Shown here piece by piece: positions 50,147 to 58,790 of a stretch of DNA of 64,000 nucleotides (positions are counted from its first letter, which is position 1; each line of letters begins with the position of its first letter). The stretch comes from Accumulibacter sp. Lineage in GTDB: Bacteria; Pseudomonadota; Gammaproteobacteria; Burkholderiales; Rhodocyclaceae. A program made the position numbers and the translations under genes. The notes under the pieces were generated by a model. It ran no database searches and was not told the origin of the DNA. It saw nothing but the letters and a program-made list of their open reading frames with translations. Location of the stretch: positions 2,852,001 through 2,916,000 of the forward strand of contig NZ_JAZKUG010000001.1 of NCBI RefSeq assembly GCF_036625195.1, given 5' to 3'.

Positions 50147-50962
50147 TCACGCGGCGCTGACGAACGGCAGGAAGGAAAGCAGTTCGTCGATGACCGCCTG
50201 CGGTGCCTCGTTCATCATCGCGTGTCCGCAATCGGCGATCTCGACGTAGCGGACCTGGTGCAGCACCGCCTGCAGCGGTGGCAGGTTGCGCCGCGGCGTC
50301 ATCCGGTCGCGGCGGGCAGCAAGCAGCAGCGTCGGGCAGCGCACGCGTGCCGCGGCTGCCAGCCCGTGCGCATAGTCGTTGCAGTTGGCGAGGTCGATGG
50401 CGAGAACGCCGTGCGGGCTGCGGCGCATGATCGCCAGGTTCACCCCGGGTCCCCAGATGCCGTGGCCGCCGCCACCATGCAGCTGGAAGCGCGGTGTCAG
50501 CGAATACTCGGTCATCAAACGGTAGACGCTGTCGGGGGCGCTGGCGGCGCGGCCGAGCAGCGCGTCGGCGACCGGCATCGGCACCGACGTGCCGAGCAGC
50601 GCGAGGCCGCTGCAATGCTGCGGGTGGCGGGCGGCGCCTTCGAGGGCGATGAGCGAGCCCATCGAGTGACCGACCAGCACGGCCCGTTCGACACCGGCCG
50701 CGTCGAGCAGTGCCGGCAACCAGTCGGCAAGCGCCTCGATGCTGGCCAGCGGTGGGCCGCCGGAGCGGCCGTGACCGGGCAGGTCGGGGGCCAGCACGCG
50801 GCAGCCGGCAGCGGCGAGGCCGGCTGCCACCCGCTGCCACGCGTCGCCGTCGTTGGCGGCGCCGTGGATCAGCAGCAGCGGTGGCGAGTGCGAGTCGCCG
50901 CGCTGCCACGGTTGGCCGCCGGTGCCCAGATGGCAGCGGTGGCCGGCGACCACGAGTTCCAT
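50147..50962 (-). CDS. Alpha/beta hydrolase
   Basis: A 271-residue hydrolase. LLLIHGAANDGDAW carries the oxyanion loop, APDLPGHGRSG follows, the nucleophile elbow is VLVGHSMGSLIAL (Ser near 98), and the catalytic His is in ADCGHAMMNEAP near 248, with an Asp in ARRDRMTP. This is the fold of esterases, lipases and haloperoxidase-like enzymes; the substrate is unknown. Tail-to-tail with the EamA gene, touching at adjacent bases. Confidence 0.92.
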   Translation of the reverse strand: MELVVAGHRCHLGTGGQPWQRGDSHSPPLLLIHGAANDGDAWQRVAAGLAAAGCRVLAPDLPGHGRSGGPPLASIEALADWLPALLDAAGVERAVLVGHSMGSLIALEGAARHPQHCSGLALLGTSVPMPVADALLGRAASAPDSVYRLMTEYSLTPRFQLHGGGGHGIWGPGVNLAIMRRSPHGVLAIDLANCNDYAHGLAAAARVRCPTLLLAARRDRMTPRRNLPPLQAVLHQVRYVEIADCGHAMMNEAPQAVIDELLSFLPFVSAA

Positions 50963-50996
50963 GTCGTGCCTGCGACGGCTCGCGGACGCTGCCGGC

Positions 50997-51206
50997 TCAG
51001 GCGAGGACGTCGGGCTGCAGCAGGTGCTCGAGGGCGACGATGCGGTCCTTGAGCAGCAGCTTGCGTTTCTTGAGCCGCCGGACCAGGAGGTCGTCCGCTG
51101 GCGGGTTGAGCATCAGGTGGTCGATGACCTGATCGAGATCGTGATGCTCGACCTGGAGTTCGCGCAGGCTGGCGCGGGTTTCGGTGATCTGTTCTTCGGT
51201 CAGCAT
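50997..51206 (-). CDS. YdcH family (DUF465) protein
   Basis: A 69-residue, charged, helical protein. MLTEEQITETRASLRELQVEHHDLDQVIDHL and LLVRRLKKRKLLLKDRIVALE are typical of the DUF465/YdcH family: small two-helix hairpins with the H-x-L-D block and the KKRKL pattern. Function is unknown. Chosen start at 51206 gives the family's usual length. Likely co-transcribed with the azlCD genes, 31 bp away. Confidence 0.88.
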   Translation of the reverse strand: MLTEEQITETRASLRELQVEHHDLDQVIDHLMLNPPADDLLVRRLKKRKLLLKDRIVALEHLLQPDVLA

Positions 51207-51237
51207 GGTCGGCGATATCCCTCGGATCGTGTTGTGG

Positions 51238-51540
51238 CTAGCCGAGCAGGGCCTGCAGCGCCCACAGGGCGAGCATGCCGAGAACGACGGTTGACAGGGT
51301 GCTGCGCGTCCGCCAGGCAATCAGGGCCGCCAGCGCGGCGGCCGCGATGCGTGCCGGGTCGGGGACAATGTTAGGCGCGCCAACGGCAAAAAACAACGGC
51401 GGCGCGATGATCGCCGCCATCACCGCCGCCGGCACGAAGCGCAGGGCCTGCTGCAGCCAGCCGGCGAGTTCGAACCGGGCGAGCAGGGCGAGCGGTGCGA
51501 AGCGCAGGAAGAAAGTGATGAGGCCGATGGCGATGATCAT
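51238..51540 (-). CDS. azlD: AzlD-type small subunit of branched-chain amino-acid exporter
   Basis: A 100-residue protein from the ATG at 51540 (a CTG at 51588 overlapping the azlC stop would add 16 residues and has a GGGAG site). Three to four helices: MIIAIGLITFFLRFAPLALL, ALRFVPAAVMAAIIAPPLFF, AAAALAALIAWRTRS and LSTVVLGMLALWAL. The RFAP and FVPxAVMAAI patterns define AzlD. It forms the exporter with AzlC. Confidence 0.88.
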   Translation of the reverse strand: MIIAIGLITFFLRFAPLALLARFELAGWLQQALRFVPAAVMAAIIAPPLFFAVGAPNIVPDPARIAAAALAALIAWRTRSTLSTVVLGMLALWALQALLG

Positions 51541-51584
51541 CGACCAGACGAAGAACTCGCCACCCGGCGCGGAGGTGGTTGCGC

Positions 51585-52283
51585 TCAGCGGTCGCTCCCG
51601 AGTTTCTCCGCCGCCACCCCGGCAGCGACCCCGAGCAGTGCCGCGACGATCAGGTTGAGCTGCAACGGCACCACGAGCAGGACTGCGGCGCTGCCGCCGG
51701 TGACGGCGGCGAGGACCATGGCGCGACCGGTGAGCAGCGGCACCAGCATGGCGATGAAGGTGAGCGGCACGATGAAGTCGAGCGACCAGCTCGGTGGCAC
51801 CAGGCTGCCGAGCAGGATGCCGGCGATCGTCGCCAGCTGCCAGCAGACCCAGGTCGCGCCGGCGAGTCCGAGGTAGAACCAGTGCAGGTGCGGTTGTCGC
51901 GGGTCGGCGCTGCGCCGCAGGATGGTCAGGGCGAATGCCTGGTCGGTGAGCAGGTAGGCGATGGCTGCCTGCCATTGGCGGCTGAGGCCGCCGAAGTGCC
52001 GCGACAGCGAGGCGCCGTACATCAGGAAGCGCAGGTTGATGATCGTCGCGGTGGCGAGGATGACCAGCAGCGGCGCGCCGCCGGCGAAGAGCTGTGTGCT
52101 CGCGATCTGTGCCGAGCCGGCGAAGATGACCCAGCTCATCGCCAAGGCCTGGCCGGTCGTCAGTCCTGCGTTGCTGGCCGCGGCGCCGCAGACGAGGCCG
52201 AAGGGGAGGATGCTCATGCTCATCGGAACGAAGGCGCGCAGACCGTCGATAAACTCTGCGCGCTCGCCTGGGACTTGCGGCAC
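51585..52283 (-). CDS. azlC: AzlC-type branched-chain amino-acid exporter large subunit
   Basis: A 232-residue membrane protein using the GTG at 52283; the long upstream extension is non-homologous. FIDGLRAFVPMSMSILPFGLVCGAAASNAGL at the N-terminus, SWVIFAGSAQIASTQLF and NLRFLMYGASLSRHF are the AzlC signature. With AzlD it exports leucine-like amino acids or analogues. Followed by azlD with overlapping stop and start area. Regulation not visible. Confidence 0.9.
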   Translation of the reverse strand: MPQVPGERAEFIDGLRAFVPMSMSILPFGLVCGAAASNAGLTTGQALAMSWVIFAGSAQIASTQLFAGGAPLLVILATATIINLRFLMYGASLSRHFGGLSRQWQAAIAYLLTDQAFALTILRRSADPRQPHLHWFYLGLAGATWVCWQLATIAGILLGSLVPPSWSLDFIVPLTFIAMLVPLLTGRAMVLAAVTGGSAAVLLVVPLQLNLIVAALLGVAAGVAAEKLGSDR

Positions 52284-52349
52284 GGGGTGCTTTTGCGAAT
52301 AGAATAGAGGTTGAAATTGTAACCCTGAGAGAGAGCCGGAAGGAGGCAG

Positions 52350-52670
52350 ATGGTCCATCACATTATCGTTTCGTTTGGGCGGGAGCGAGAGTACGAGTAC
52401 AGGTTCTCGCACACCGAACTGGCGGCAGGCTCTCCGGAAGAAGCGCGGCGATGGTTCGACAAGGAGTTCGCCGATCTCGAATGCGAGCCCAGCAACCCGA
52501 TGGGCAAGGTGTTGATCATCGACAAGATCCTCAATGTCGCCCGTTATGGTGGCGAACATCGTTTCATTGAAGGCAAGGACTGGGCGACCCGCTTTGCCCG
52601 CTACACCGCCCTGGCGCTCGGTCGCGATACCGTCCGCATCGATGTCGAGGCGTTCAACATCGGTTACTGA
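52350..52670 (+). CDS. Unknown 106-residue protein
   Basis: Preceded by a strong GGAAGGAGG site, this ORF encodes MVHHIIVSFGREREYEYRFSH followed by GSPEEARRWFDKEFADLE and MGKVLIIDKILNVARYGGE. There is no signal peptide, membrane helix or Cys. It is compact and beta/alpha mixed; I do not recognise the family. Base composition and a terminator right after its end support a real, single-gene unit divergent from azlC. Confidence 0.7.
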   Translation: MVHHIIVSFGREREYEYRFSHTELAAGSPEEARRWFDKEFADLECEPSNPMGKVLIIDKILNVARYGGEHRFIEGKDWATRFARYTALALGRDTVRIDVEAFNIGY

Positions 52671-52691
52671 ACAGCCCTGGGTGGGCGGCGC

Positions 52692-52726
52692 GGCGCAGGT
52701 TGCAAGGCTTGCGCCGTTTGTTTTTT
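52692..52726 (+). terminator. Rho-independent terminator after the 106-residue gene
   Basis: Stem GGCGCAGG / CTTGCGCC (one G-U pair) with an 8-base loop, followed by GTTTGTTTTTT on the plus strand. A near-identical stem recurs at 53515-53531 on the other side of greB. Confidence 0.8.
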
Positions 52727-52817
52727 CCCCGGCCGGCGGGGCTCGGCGCCCGTTTGCCAGTCTGCCCGACCGGGGGCCTGCCGCCGCGGCGGTCGGCACT
52801 TGCTGGGGTGACAGGCG

Positions 52818-53393
52818 ATGAACAAGGCTTTCGTCCGCGAGGCGACGGGCGATGAGAACGATGAGGACGATGAGGAGTCGCTCGATCCGGCGCTTCGGCT
52901 GCCGCAGGGTACGCGCAACTACATCACGCCCGCCGGGCACGCGCGCATCCGCACTGAACTCGATCACCTGCTGCGCAGCGAGCGACCGCAGGTGGTCGGC
53001 GTCGTGCAGTGGGCAGCCGCCAACGGGGATCGCTCGGAAAACGCCGACTACATCTACGGCAAGCGACGGCTGCGCGAGATCGACCGGCGAATCCGCTTCC
53101 TGACCCGGCGCCTCGACCTGGCGGAGATCGTCGACCCGGCGCGGCGCGAGAACACCGGCCAGGTCTTCTTCGGTGCGGTGGTCACCATCTGCGACGAACA
53201 GGGGACGGAGAACACCTACCAGATCGTCGGGGTCGACGAGACCGACCTGGCGCGCGGACGGATCAGCTGGGTTTCACCTTTGGCGCGCGCGTTGCTCAAG
53301 TCGCGTGCCGGCGATGTCGTGCGCTTCCAGAGTCCGGCCGGGTGGCGCGAGGTCGATGTCGTTGCGGTCGATTACCCGGGCGACGAGGCCTGA
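52818..53393 (+). CDS. greB: Transcription elongation factor GreB
   Basis: A 191-residue Gre factor. The coiled-coil N-terminal domain begins after an acidic 25-residue extension (DENDEDDEESLD). ITPAGHARIRTELDHLL, WAAANGDRSENADYIYGKRRLREIDRRIRFLTRRL carries the acidic tip (Asp/Glu) that rescues stalled RNA polymerase. The C-terminal FKBP-like domain has DLARGRISWVSPLARALL and the GDVVRFQSP block typical of GreB. The acidic N-terminal extension is longer than in E. coli GreB. Confidence 0.93.
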   Translation: MNKAFVREATGDENDEDDEESLDPALRLPQGTRNYITPAGHARIRTELDHLLRSERPQVVGVVQWAAANGDRSENADYIYGKRRLREIDRRIRFLTRRLDLAEIVDPARRENTGQVFFGAVVTICDEQGTENTYQIVGVDETDLARGRISWVSPLARALLKSRAGDVVRFQSPAGWREVDVVAVDYPGDEA

Positions 53394-53469
53394 GCGGCCG
53401 GGAACGGATCGTCGCCAGCGGCCGGCGCGCAGGCCGCGCCGGCGCCCCGGCCGGGTGGCGCGGCGCGGG

Positions 53470-53497
53470 CTTGAAATGGTGGCGATCGTCCCCACTT
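53470..53497 (+). promoter_or_regulatory. Sigma-32 heat-shock promoter of htpG
   Basis: CTTGAAA at 53470-53476, a 13-bp spacer and CCCCACTT at 53490-53497. It is one base off the RpoH consensus CTTGAAA-N(13-15)-CCCCATNT. Transcription would begin near 53504, 66 bases before the htpG ATG. Confidence 0.75.
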
Positions 53498-53514
53498 GCT
53501 GCTCCATCGTCCGC

Positions 53515-53535
53515 GGCGCAAGCCTTGCGCCTTTT
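53515..53535 (+). terminator. Hairpin with short T run between greB and htpG, inside the htpG leader
   Basis: GGCGCAAG-C-CTTGCGCC (8-bp arms, effectively a 5-6 bp stem with a small loop), then TTTTCGTCTTT. It can end greB transcripts, yet it lies after the htpG heat-shock promoter, so it also sits in the htpG 5' leader. It may be an attenuator or thermosensor. Confidence 0.5.
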
Positions 53536-53569
53536 CGTCTTTCGCCAACGTCATTCACGGAGTCCTCGC

Positions 53570-55489
53570 ATGGGTGCACAGAAGGAAACACTGGGCTTTC
53601 AGGCCGAAGTCAGGCAGCTTCTCAACCTGATGATCCACTCGCTGTACAGCAACAAGGAAATCTTCCTGCGCGAGCTGATTTCGAACGCTTCCGACGCCTG
53701 CGACCGGCTGCGCTTCGAAGCCCTCAACAATGCCGCCCTCTACGGCGATGATGGCGAGCTGAAGATCCGCGTCTCCTTCGACAAGGAGGCGCGCACGCTG
53801 AGCATAGCCGACAACGGCATCGGGCTGTCGCGTGAGGAAGCGATCGAGCACCTGGGAACGATCGCCAAGTCGGGGACGCGCGAGTTCTTCTCGGCGCTGA
53901 CCGGCGACCAGGCCAAGGATGCCCACCTCATCGGCCAGTTCGGCGTCGGTTTCTACTCGTCGTACATCGTCGCCGACAAGGTGACCGTGCTGTCGCGCCG
54001 TGCCGGTCTCGAAGCCGCTCAGGCGGTGCGCTGGGAATCATCGGGCGAGGGCGACTTCACGGTCGAGATGGTCGAGCGTGCGCAACGCGGTACCGAGGTG
54101 ATCCTGCACCTGCGCGAGGGCGAGGACGAATTCCTCTCGAGCTGGAAGTTGCGCGAGATCCTGCGCAAGTACTCGGATCACATCACGCTGCCGATCCTGA
54201 TGAAGAAGGAGCGCTGGGACGAGGAGCAGAAGGCGCAGGTGTCGACCGACGAGGACGAAACGGTCAATCAGGCATCGGCACTCTGGAGCCGCCCGAAGTC
54301 GGAAATCAGCGATGAACAGTACAACGAGTTCTACAAACACGTCGCGCATGATTTCGAGGATCCGCTGGCGCACGTCCATGCACGGGTCGAAGGCAAGCAG
54401 GAGTATACGCAACTCCTCTACATCCCGTCGCGGGCGCCGTTCGACCTCTTCGAGCGAACCGCTCGGCACGGCATCAAGCTCTATGTCCGGCGCGTCTTCA
54501 TCATGGACGACGCCGAGCAGCTGATGCCGCTGTACCTGCGTTTCGTGCGCGGGGTGGTCGACTCGAACGACCTGCCGTTGAACGTCTCGCGCGAGATCCT
54601 GCAGCAGTCACGCGACATCGAGACGATTCGCGGCGGTTGCGTCAAGCGCGTCCTCGGTCTGCTCGAGAGCCTTGCCGACAGCGAGGACGAGGTGGCGAAG
54701 GAGAAGTACGTCAAGTTCTGGAAGGAGTTCGGCCGGGTTCTCAAGGAGGGTGTCGGCGAGGACTTCGCGAACAAGGAACGGATCGCCAAGCTCCTGCGTT
54801 TCGCCTCGACGCAGGCCGATACCGACGAGGAATGCGTTTCGCTGGCCGATTACGTGGCGCGCATGAAGGATGGGCAGGAGAAGATCTACTACGTCACGGC
54901 GGAAACCTTCACGGCCGCGAAGAACAGCCCGCATCTCGAGATTTTCCGCAAGAAGGGGATCGAGGTGCTGCTGCTGTCGGATCGCGTCGATGAGTGGGTG
55001 ACCGGCCACCTCACCGAGTTCGATGGCAAGCCACTGCAATCGGTCGCCAAGGGTGGCCTCGACCTCGGCAAGCTCGAGGACGTGGCGGAAAAAGAGGAGG
55101 CGGAAAAGGCTGCCGACGAGTACAAGGAACTGATCGACAAGGTGAAGGCAACGCTCGGCGAGAAGGTGAAGGACGTGCGCGTCACGCATCGCCTGACCGA
55201 TTCGCCATCCTGCCTGGTTGCCGACCAGCATGATCTCGGTGGCAACCTGCAGCGCATCCTCAAGGCGGCCGGGCAGCAGGCGCCGGCGAGCAGGCCGATC
55301 CTCGAAATCAATCCGAAGCACCCGGCGGTGCAACGGCTGAAGTACGAGGAGGCGCGTTTCGACGACTGGGCCAACCTGCTGCTCGAGCAGGCGACGCTGG
55401 CAGAGGGTGGCTCGCTCGATGACCCGGCCGGCTTCGTCAGGCGCATCAACGACCTGATGCTGGCGCTGTCGCTCGCCGGCGGGCGCTGA
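53570..55489 (+). CDS. htpG: Molecular chaperone HtpG (Hsp90)
   Basis: A 639-residue Hsp90. The N-terminal GHKL ATPase has LLNLMIHSLYSNKEIFLRELISNASDACDRLRF, ADNGIGLSREEAIEHLGTIAKSGT and FGVGFYSSYIVADKV. The middle domain has SRAPFDLFE and NLPLNVSREILQQSR. Length fits the family (about 630). It needs no co-chaperone in bacteria. The heat-shock promoter upstream explains its regulation. The stop overlaps the next start (TGATG). Confidence 0.97.
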   Translation: MGAQKETLGFQAEVRQLLNLMIHSLYSNKEIFLRELISNASDACDRLRFEALNNAALYGDDGELKIRVSFDKEARTLSIADNGIGLSREEAIEHLGTIAKSGTREFFSALTGDQAKDAHLIGQFGVGFYSSYIVADKVTVLSRRAGLEAAQAVRWESSGEGDFTVEMVERAQRGTEVILHLREGEDEFLSSWKLREILRKYSDHITLPILMKKERWDEEQKAQVSTDEDETVNQASALWSRPKSEISDEQYNEFYKHVAHDFEDPLAHVHARVEGKQEYTQLLYIPSRAPFDLFERTARHGIKLYVRRVFIMDDAEQLMPLYLRFVRGVVDSNDLPLNVSREILQQSRDIETIRGGCVKRVLGLLESLADSEDEVAKEKYVKFWKEFGRVLKEGVGEDFANKERIAKLLRFASTQADTDEECVSLADYVARMKDGQEKIYYVTAETFTAAKNSPHLEIFRKKGIEVLLLSDRVDEWVTGHLTEFDGKPLQSVAKGGLDLGKLEDVAEKEEAEKAADEYKELIDKVKATLGEKVKDVRVTHRLTDSPSCLVADQHDLGGNLQRILKAAGQQAPASRPILEINPKHPAVQRLKYEEARFDDWANLLLEQATLAEGGSLDDPAGFVRRINDLMLALSLAGGR

Positions 55490-55998
55490 TGGCGGCCGGC
55501 AGGCCGGAGTTGCTGTCCGGCTTGCCGCCGATCATCGATGCCGGCGTGCGGACGCTGATTCTCGGCAGCTTTCCCTCACCGGCATCGCTCGCCGCCGCGC
55601 ACTACTACGCGCACCGGCAGAACCAGTTCTGGCGTCTGCTCGAAGTGCTGCTGGACGAGCCGCTTTGCGTCCTCGACTACGCCGGCAAGCAGCAATGTCT
55701 GTTGCGGCACCGCATCGGCCTCTGGGACGTCTATCGCGAGTGCCGGCGTCGCGGCGCGCTGGATGCCGCCATCGAGTCGGCGGTCGCCAACGACTTCTCG
55801 CGTCTGCCGGAGGTGGCACCGCAACTGCGCTGCGTCTGCTTCAATGGCCAGACCGCAGGCCGTTTCGCGGCCAGGTTCCGCGAGCAGGGCTATGCCACTC
55901 AGGTCCTGCCGTCGACCAGCCCGGCGCATACGCTGGCGTTCGCCGACAAGCTGGCGGCTTGGCGGGCTGCGTTGGCCGATTCCCGGGCGGTCGCCTGA
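55489..55998 (+). CDS. DNA-deoxyinosine glycosylase (UDG superfamily)
   Basis: A 169-residue protein of the hypoxanthine-DNA glycosylase type. VRTLILGSFPSPASLAAAHYYAHRQNQFWRLL is the characteristic opening (GSFPS in place of the UDG GxDP motif; NxFW). RIGLWDVYRECRRRGALD and LPSTSPAH supply the second motif with His. It removes deaminated adenine from DNA. Its start overlaps the htpG stop, suggesting read-through from the heat-shock promoter. The last ~15 residues are variable. Confidence 0.88.
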   Translation: MAAGRPELLSGLPPIIDAGVRTLILGSFPSPASLAAAHYYAHRQNQFWRLLEVLLDEPLCVLDYAGKQQCLLRHRIGLWDVYRECRRRGALDAAIESAVANDFSRLPEVAPQLRCVCFNGQTAGRFAARFREQGYATQVLPSTSPAHTLAFADKLAAWRAALADSRAVA

Positions 55999-56073
55999 GC
56001 GGCAGCGCGCGGCCTGCCGGCGTCGCACGGCCGCCGCTCGCCGGCCGGCCGTGCGACCGCCCGGGGGCGTGTG

Positions 56074-56586
56074 CTACGGAGCGGGTGGCGCCAGTGCCTC
56101 GCGCAGGCACTGCCGGTGCTCGGGGCCGATCTGGTCGCGGCACAGTTCGCGCGCCTTCTGGTGGCGCTGGCAGCGTGCCGGGTCGGCCGCCTGGCCGCAA
56201 TCGACGGGCGGTGTCCGCTCCTGGACGCAGCGCTTGAAGTCGGGGCCGCTACGCTCGCGGCAGGCGGCGTAGGCCTGCTTGCGCGCCTCGCATTGCTGCG
56301 GGACGCGGGCGCGCGCGCAGTCGATCTGCTGCGCCTGTTGATGCATGCACTGCTGGCGCTCGCTGCCGGTCTTGTCGCGGCAGGCGGCGCGAACCTGCTC
56401 GTGCGCGGCTTGGCGCGCCGTGCACTGGGCGGGGTCGGCCGCCTTGCTGCACTCGGCCGGGCGGCCCATGCCGCGGCCGCCACCCGGCGTTCCCGGCCCC
56501 ATCCCGCCGGGGGCGGTCTGCCCGACGGCCGGCAGGGTGAAGAGAGTGCTGGCAATGGCGAGGATGATCAGGGAACTGGCGTGCAT
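56074..56586 (-). CDS. Secreted Cys-rich repeat protein
   Basis: A 170-residue exported protein with a GGAGGAAG site and a signal peptide (MHASSLIILAIASTLF...AVG). After a Gly/Pro/Met stretch, three repeats follow of the form C-x(8)-C...A-C-R-(D/E)-(K/R)-x-G-x(4-5)-C, Cys in pairs 8 or 15 residues apart; the helices between are Gln/Arg-rich. Twelve Cys suggest a disulfide-stabilised helical array. I do not recognise a family; similar proteins are annotated only as hypothetical. Divergent from the GspE-like gene. Confidence 0.65.
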   Translation of the reverse strand: MHASSLIILAIASTLFTLPAVGQTAPGGMGPGTPGGGRGMGRPAECSKAADPAQCTARQAAHEQVRAACRDKTGSERQQCMHQQAQQIDCARARVPQQCEARKQAYAACRERSGPDFKRCVQERTPPVDCGQAADPARCQRHQKARELCRDQIGPEHRQCLREALAPPAP

Positions 56587-56693
56587 CGCTTCCTCCACGG
56601 GTCTGGTTGACGGTGGCCGGCACGCGGCCCGGTCGACCGGTTGCGCGTGTGGCCGCGGCAGGGGTGCATCATACCCCCGTCGCGGCGCGACCA

Positions 56694-56723
56694 TTGAGTC
56701 GCGATGGTGCTCTCCGGTATAGT
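56694..56723 (+). promoter_or_regulatory. Sigma-70 promoter of the GspE/PilB-like gene
   Basis: TTGAGT at 56694-56699, an 18-bp spacer and TATAGT at 56718-56723. Transcription near 56730 would put the ATG at 56752 about 22 bases downstream. That excludes the earlier in-frame start at 56704, which lies inside the promoter. Confidence 0.65.
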
Positions 56724-56751
56724 GTCCATACCCCTCCCCGGAAACCCGCAC

Positions 56752-58545
56752 ATGCTGCAGGCAACGGTCAACGCCGTTCATGAACATCGTCTGACACTGG
56801 CCGAGGTGCTTGGCTGGCTCGTCGCCGACGGTCTCGTCACCTCGACGGATGCCGACAACCTGCTCAAGGAGAGCCGGCTCAAGCGACTGGCGGCGCACCC
56901 GCTGGTGATCATCGGCGACCAGAAATGGAAATCGCAGCTCGAACCGTACCGCCCGCTGACCCTCGACGATCTCGGCGAGTGGCTGGCGCGCCGCGTCGGT
57001 CTCGAGTACTACCACATCGATCCGCTGAAGGTCGATTTCACCGCCGTGACCGAGGTGATGTCGAGTGCCTACGCGACACGTTTCGGCGTCCTGCCGGTGG
57101 CCGTGACGACCCGGGAAGTGCTGGTGGCGACGACCGAGCCTTTCCTGCGCGACTGGGAAAAGGAGATCCGCGCGATCAGCAAGAAGGAGATCAGTCGCGT
57201 CCTCGCCAGTCCGGTCGACGTCGCGCGCTACCTGGTCGAGTTCTACAACCTCGCGCGCTCGGTCAAGAAGGCGGCGCAGCTCGGCGGCCCTGCCGGCAAC
57301 CTGTCCTCGTTCGAGCAGCTGGTCGAGCTGGGCCGCACCAATCGGCAGTTCGACGCCAACGACCAGCACATCGTCAACATCGTCGACTGGCTGTGGCAGT
57401 ACGCATTCGAGCAGCGCGCCAGCGACATCCACATCGAGCCACGGCGGGAAGCCGGCATCGTTCGCTTCCGCATCGACGGCGTCCTGCACCAGGTGTACCA
57501 GATCCCGATGAGCGTCCTGGCGGCGATGATCAATCGCGTCAAGATCCTCGGACGCATGGACGTCGTCGAGAAGCGCCGCCCGCAGGACGGACGCATCAAG
57601 ACGCGCACCGCCGACGGCCAGGAGGCCGAACTGCGCCTGTCCACCCTGCCGACGGCCTTTGGCGAGAAGCTGGTGATGCGCATCTTCGATCCCGAGGTGC
57701 TGGTGCGGGGTTTTGCCGAGCTGGGATTCTCGGATGACGACCAGGAGCGCTGGAAGGCGATGGCCGAGAGGCCGAACGGCATCATCCTGGTCACCGGGCC
57801 GACCGGATCGGGAAAAACGACGACGCTCTACTCGACGCTGAAACAGCTGGCGACGCCGGCGGTCAACGTCTGCACGATCGAGGATCCGATCGAGATGGTC
57901 GAGCCTGCCTTCAACCAGATGCAGGTGCAGAACGTCATCGACCTCGGTTTCGCGCAGGGCGTACGCGCCCTGATGCGGCAGGACCCGGACATCATCATGA
58001 TCGGCGAAATCCGTGACCTGGAGACTGCCGAAGTGGCGATCCAGGCGGCGCTGACCGGTCATCTGGTGCTGTCGACGCTGCATACCAACGATGCGCCGTC
58101 GGCGATCACGCGCCTGCTCGACCTCGGCCTGCCGTCCTACCTGCTCGGTGCGACGGTGCTCGGAGTGATGGCGCAGCGTCTGGTGCGCATCCTCTGTCCG
58201 CATTGCAAGCAGGTGCATCCGGCCAGCCCGGTCGAGGAGGCGATGTGGGATCAGCTGGTCGCGCCGTGGAAGTCGAACCGCCCGTCGCGCTTCTACCGCC
58301 CCGTCGGCTGCCTCGATTGCCGGATGACCGGCTACCTCGGCCGCGTCGGGCTGTACGAGATCCTCATGCTGTCGCCCGAGGTCAAACAGGCGATCAGCGA
58401 GAACAAGGACATTGCCAGGATTCGCGACCTGGCGTTTCGCGAGGGGATGAAGCCCCTGCGCATTTCGGGAGCGATGAAGGTGGCAGCCGGGGTGACGACG
58501 CTGGCGGAAGTCTTCAAGGTGGCGCCACCGATCGAACAGAAATGA
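56752..58545 (+). CDS. GspE/PulE/PilB-type secretion ATPase
   Basis: A 597-residue assembly ATPase. An N-terminal domain (about 1-150) is followed by the ASP box-like ASDIHIEPR, Walker A GPTGSGKTTT near 350, the Asp box IEDPIE, Walker B IIMIGEIRDLETA and the His box TGHLVLSTLHTND. A tetra-Cys zinc site is seen in CPHCKQ and CLDCRM near 480-525. It powers a type II secretion or type IV pilus-like machine. No pilin, platform or secretin gene is adjacent, so the partners lie elsewhere. Strong match to the PulE/GspE family. Confidence 0.93.
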   Translation: MLQATVNAVHEHRLTLAEVLGWLVADGLVTSTDADNLLKESRLKRLAAHPLVIIGDQKWKSQLEPYRPLTLDDLGEWLARRVGLEYYHIDPLKVDFTAVTEVMSSAYATRFGVLPVAVTTREVLVATTEPFLRDWEKEIRAISKKEISRVLASPVDVARYLVEFYNLARSVKKAAQLGGPAGNLSSFEQLVELGRTNRQFDANDQHIVNIVDWLWQYAFEQRASDIHIEPRREAGIVRFRIDGVLHQVYQIPMSVLAAMINRVKILGRMDVVEKRRPQDGRIKTRTADGQEAELRLSTLPTAFGEKLVMRIFDPEVLVRGFAELGFSDDDQERWKAMAERPNGIILVTGPTGSGKTTTLYSTLKQLATPAVNVCTIEDPIEMVEPAFNQMQVQNVIDLGFAQGVRALMRQDPDIIMIGEIRDLETAEVAIQAALTGHLVLSTLHTNDAPSAITRLLDLGLPSYLLGATVLGVMAQRLVRILCPHCKQVHPASPVEEAMWDQLVAPWKSNRPSRFYRPVGCLDCRMTGYLGRVGLYEILMLSPEVKQAISENKDIARIRDLAFREGMKPLRISGAMKVAAGVTTLAEVFKVAPPIEQK

Positions 58546-58790
58546 ACTGTGGCGCCTGTCTCTGCCTGGTGTCGACAGGATGGGCCTCAAGTCGCAGGGT
58601 TGCCGGGCCGTAGCTGGAAGCATGGACCGGCAGTCGGCGTAGAGCGGATGCCGGGTCGTTGCCGTGAATGAGTCCTCGGGGCAGTTGCGTGTATGGAGAA
58701 CCGTTGGTTGTGGCGACAAGGTGGCGGCAAGCGCTCGCTTGAGCGGTGTCGGGACGAGTGCGCGGTGGCTCTGGCAGTGGAGATGAGCGG

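Noticed and set aside
56074..58719. 881-codon minus-strand frame
   Set aside because: Only its last 170 codons (with signal peptide and ribosome site) are taken as a gene; the rest is antisense to the GspE-like ATPase.
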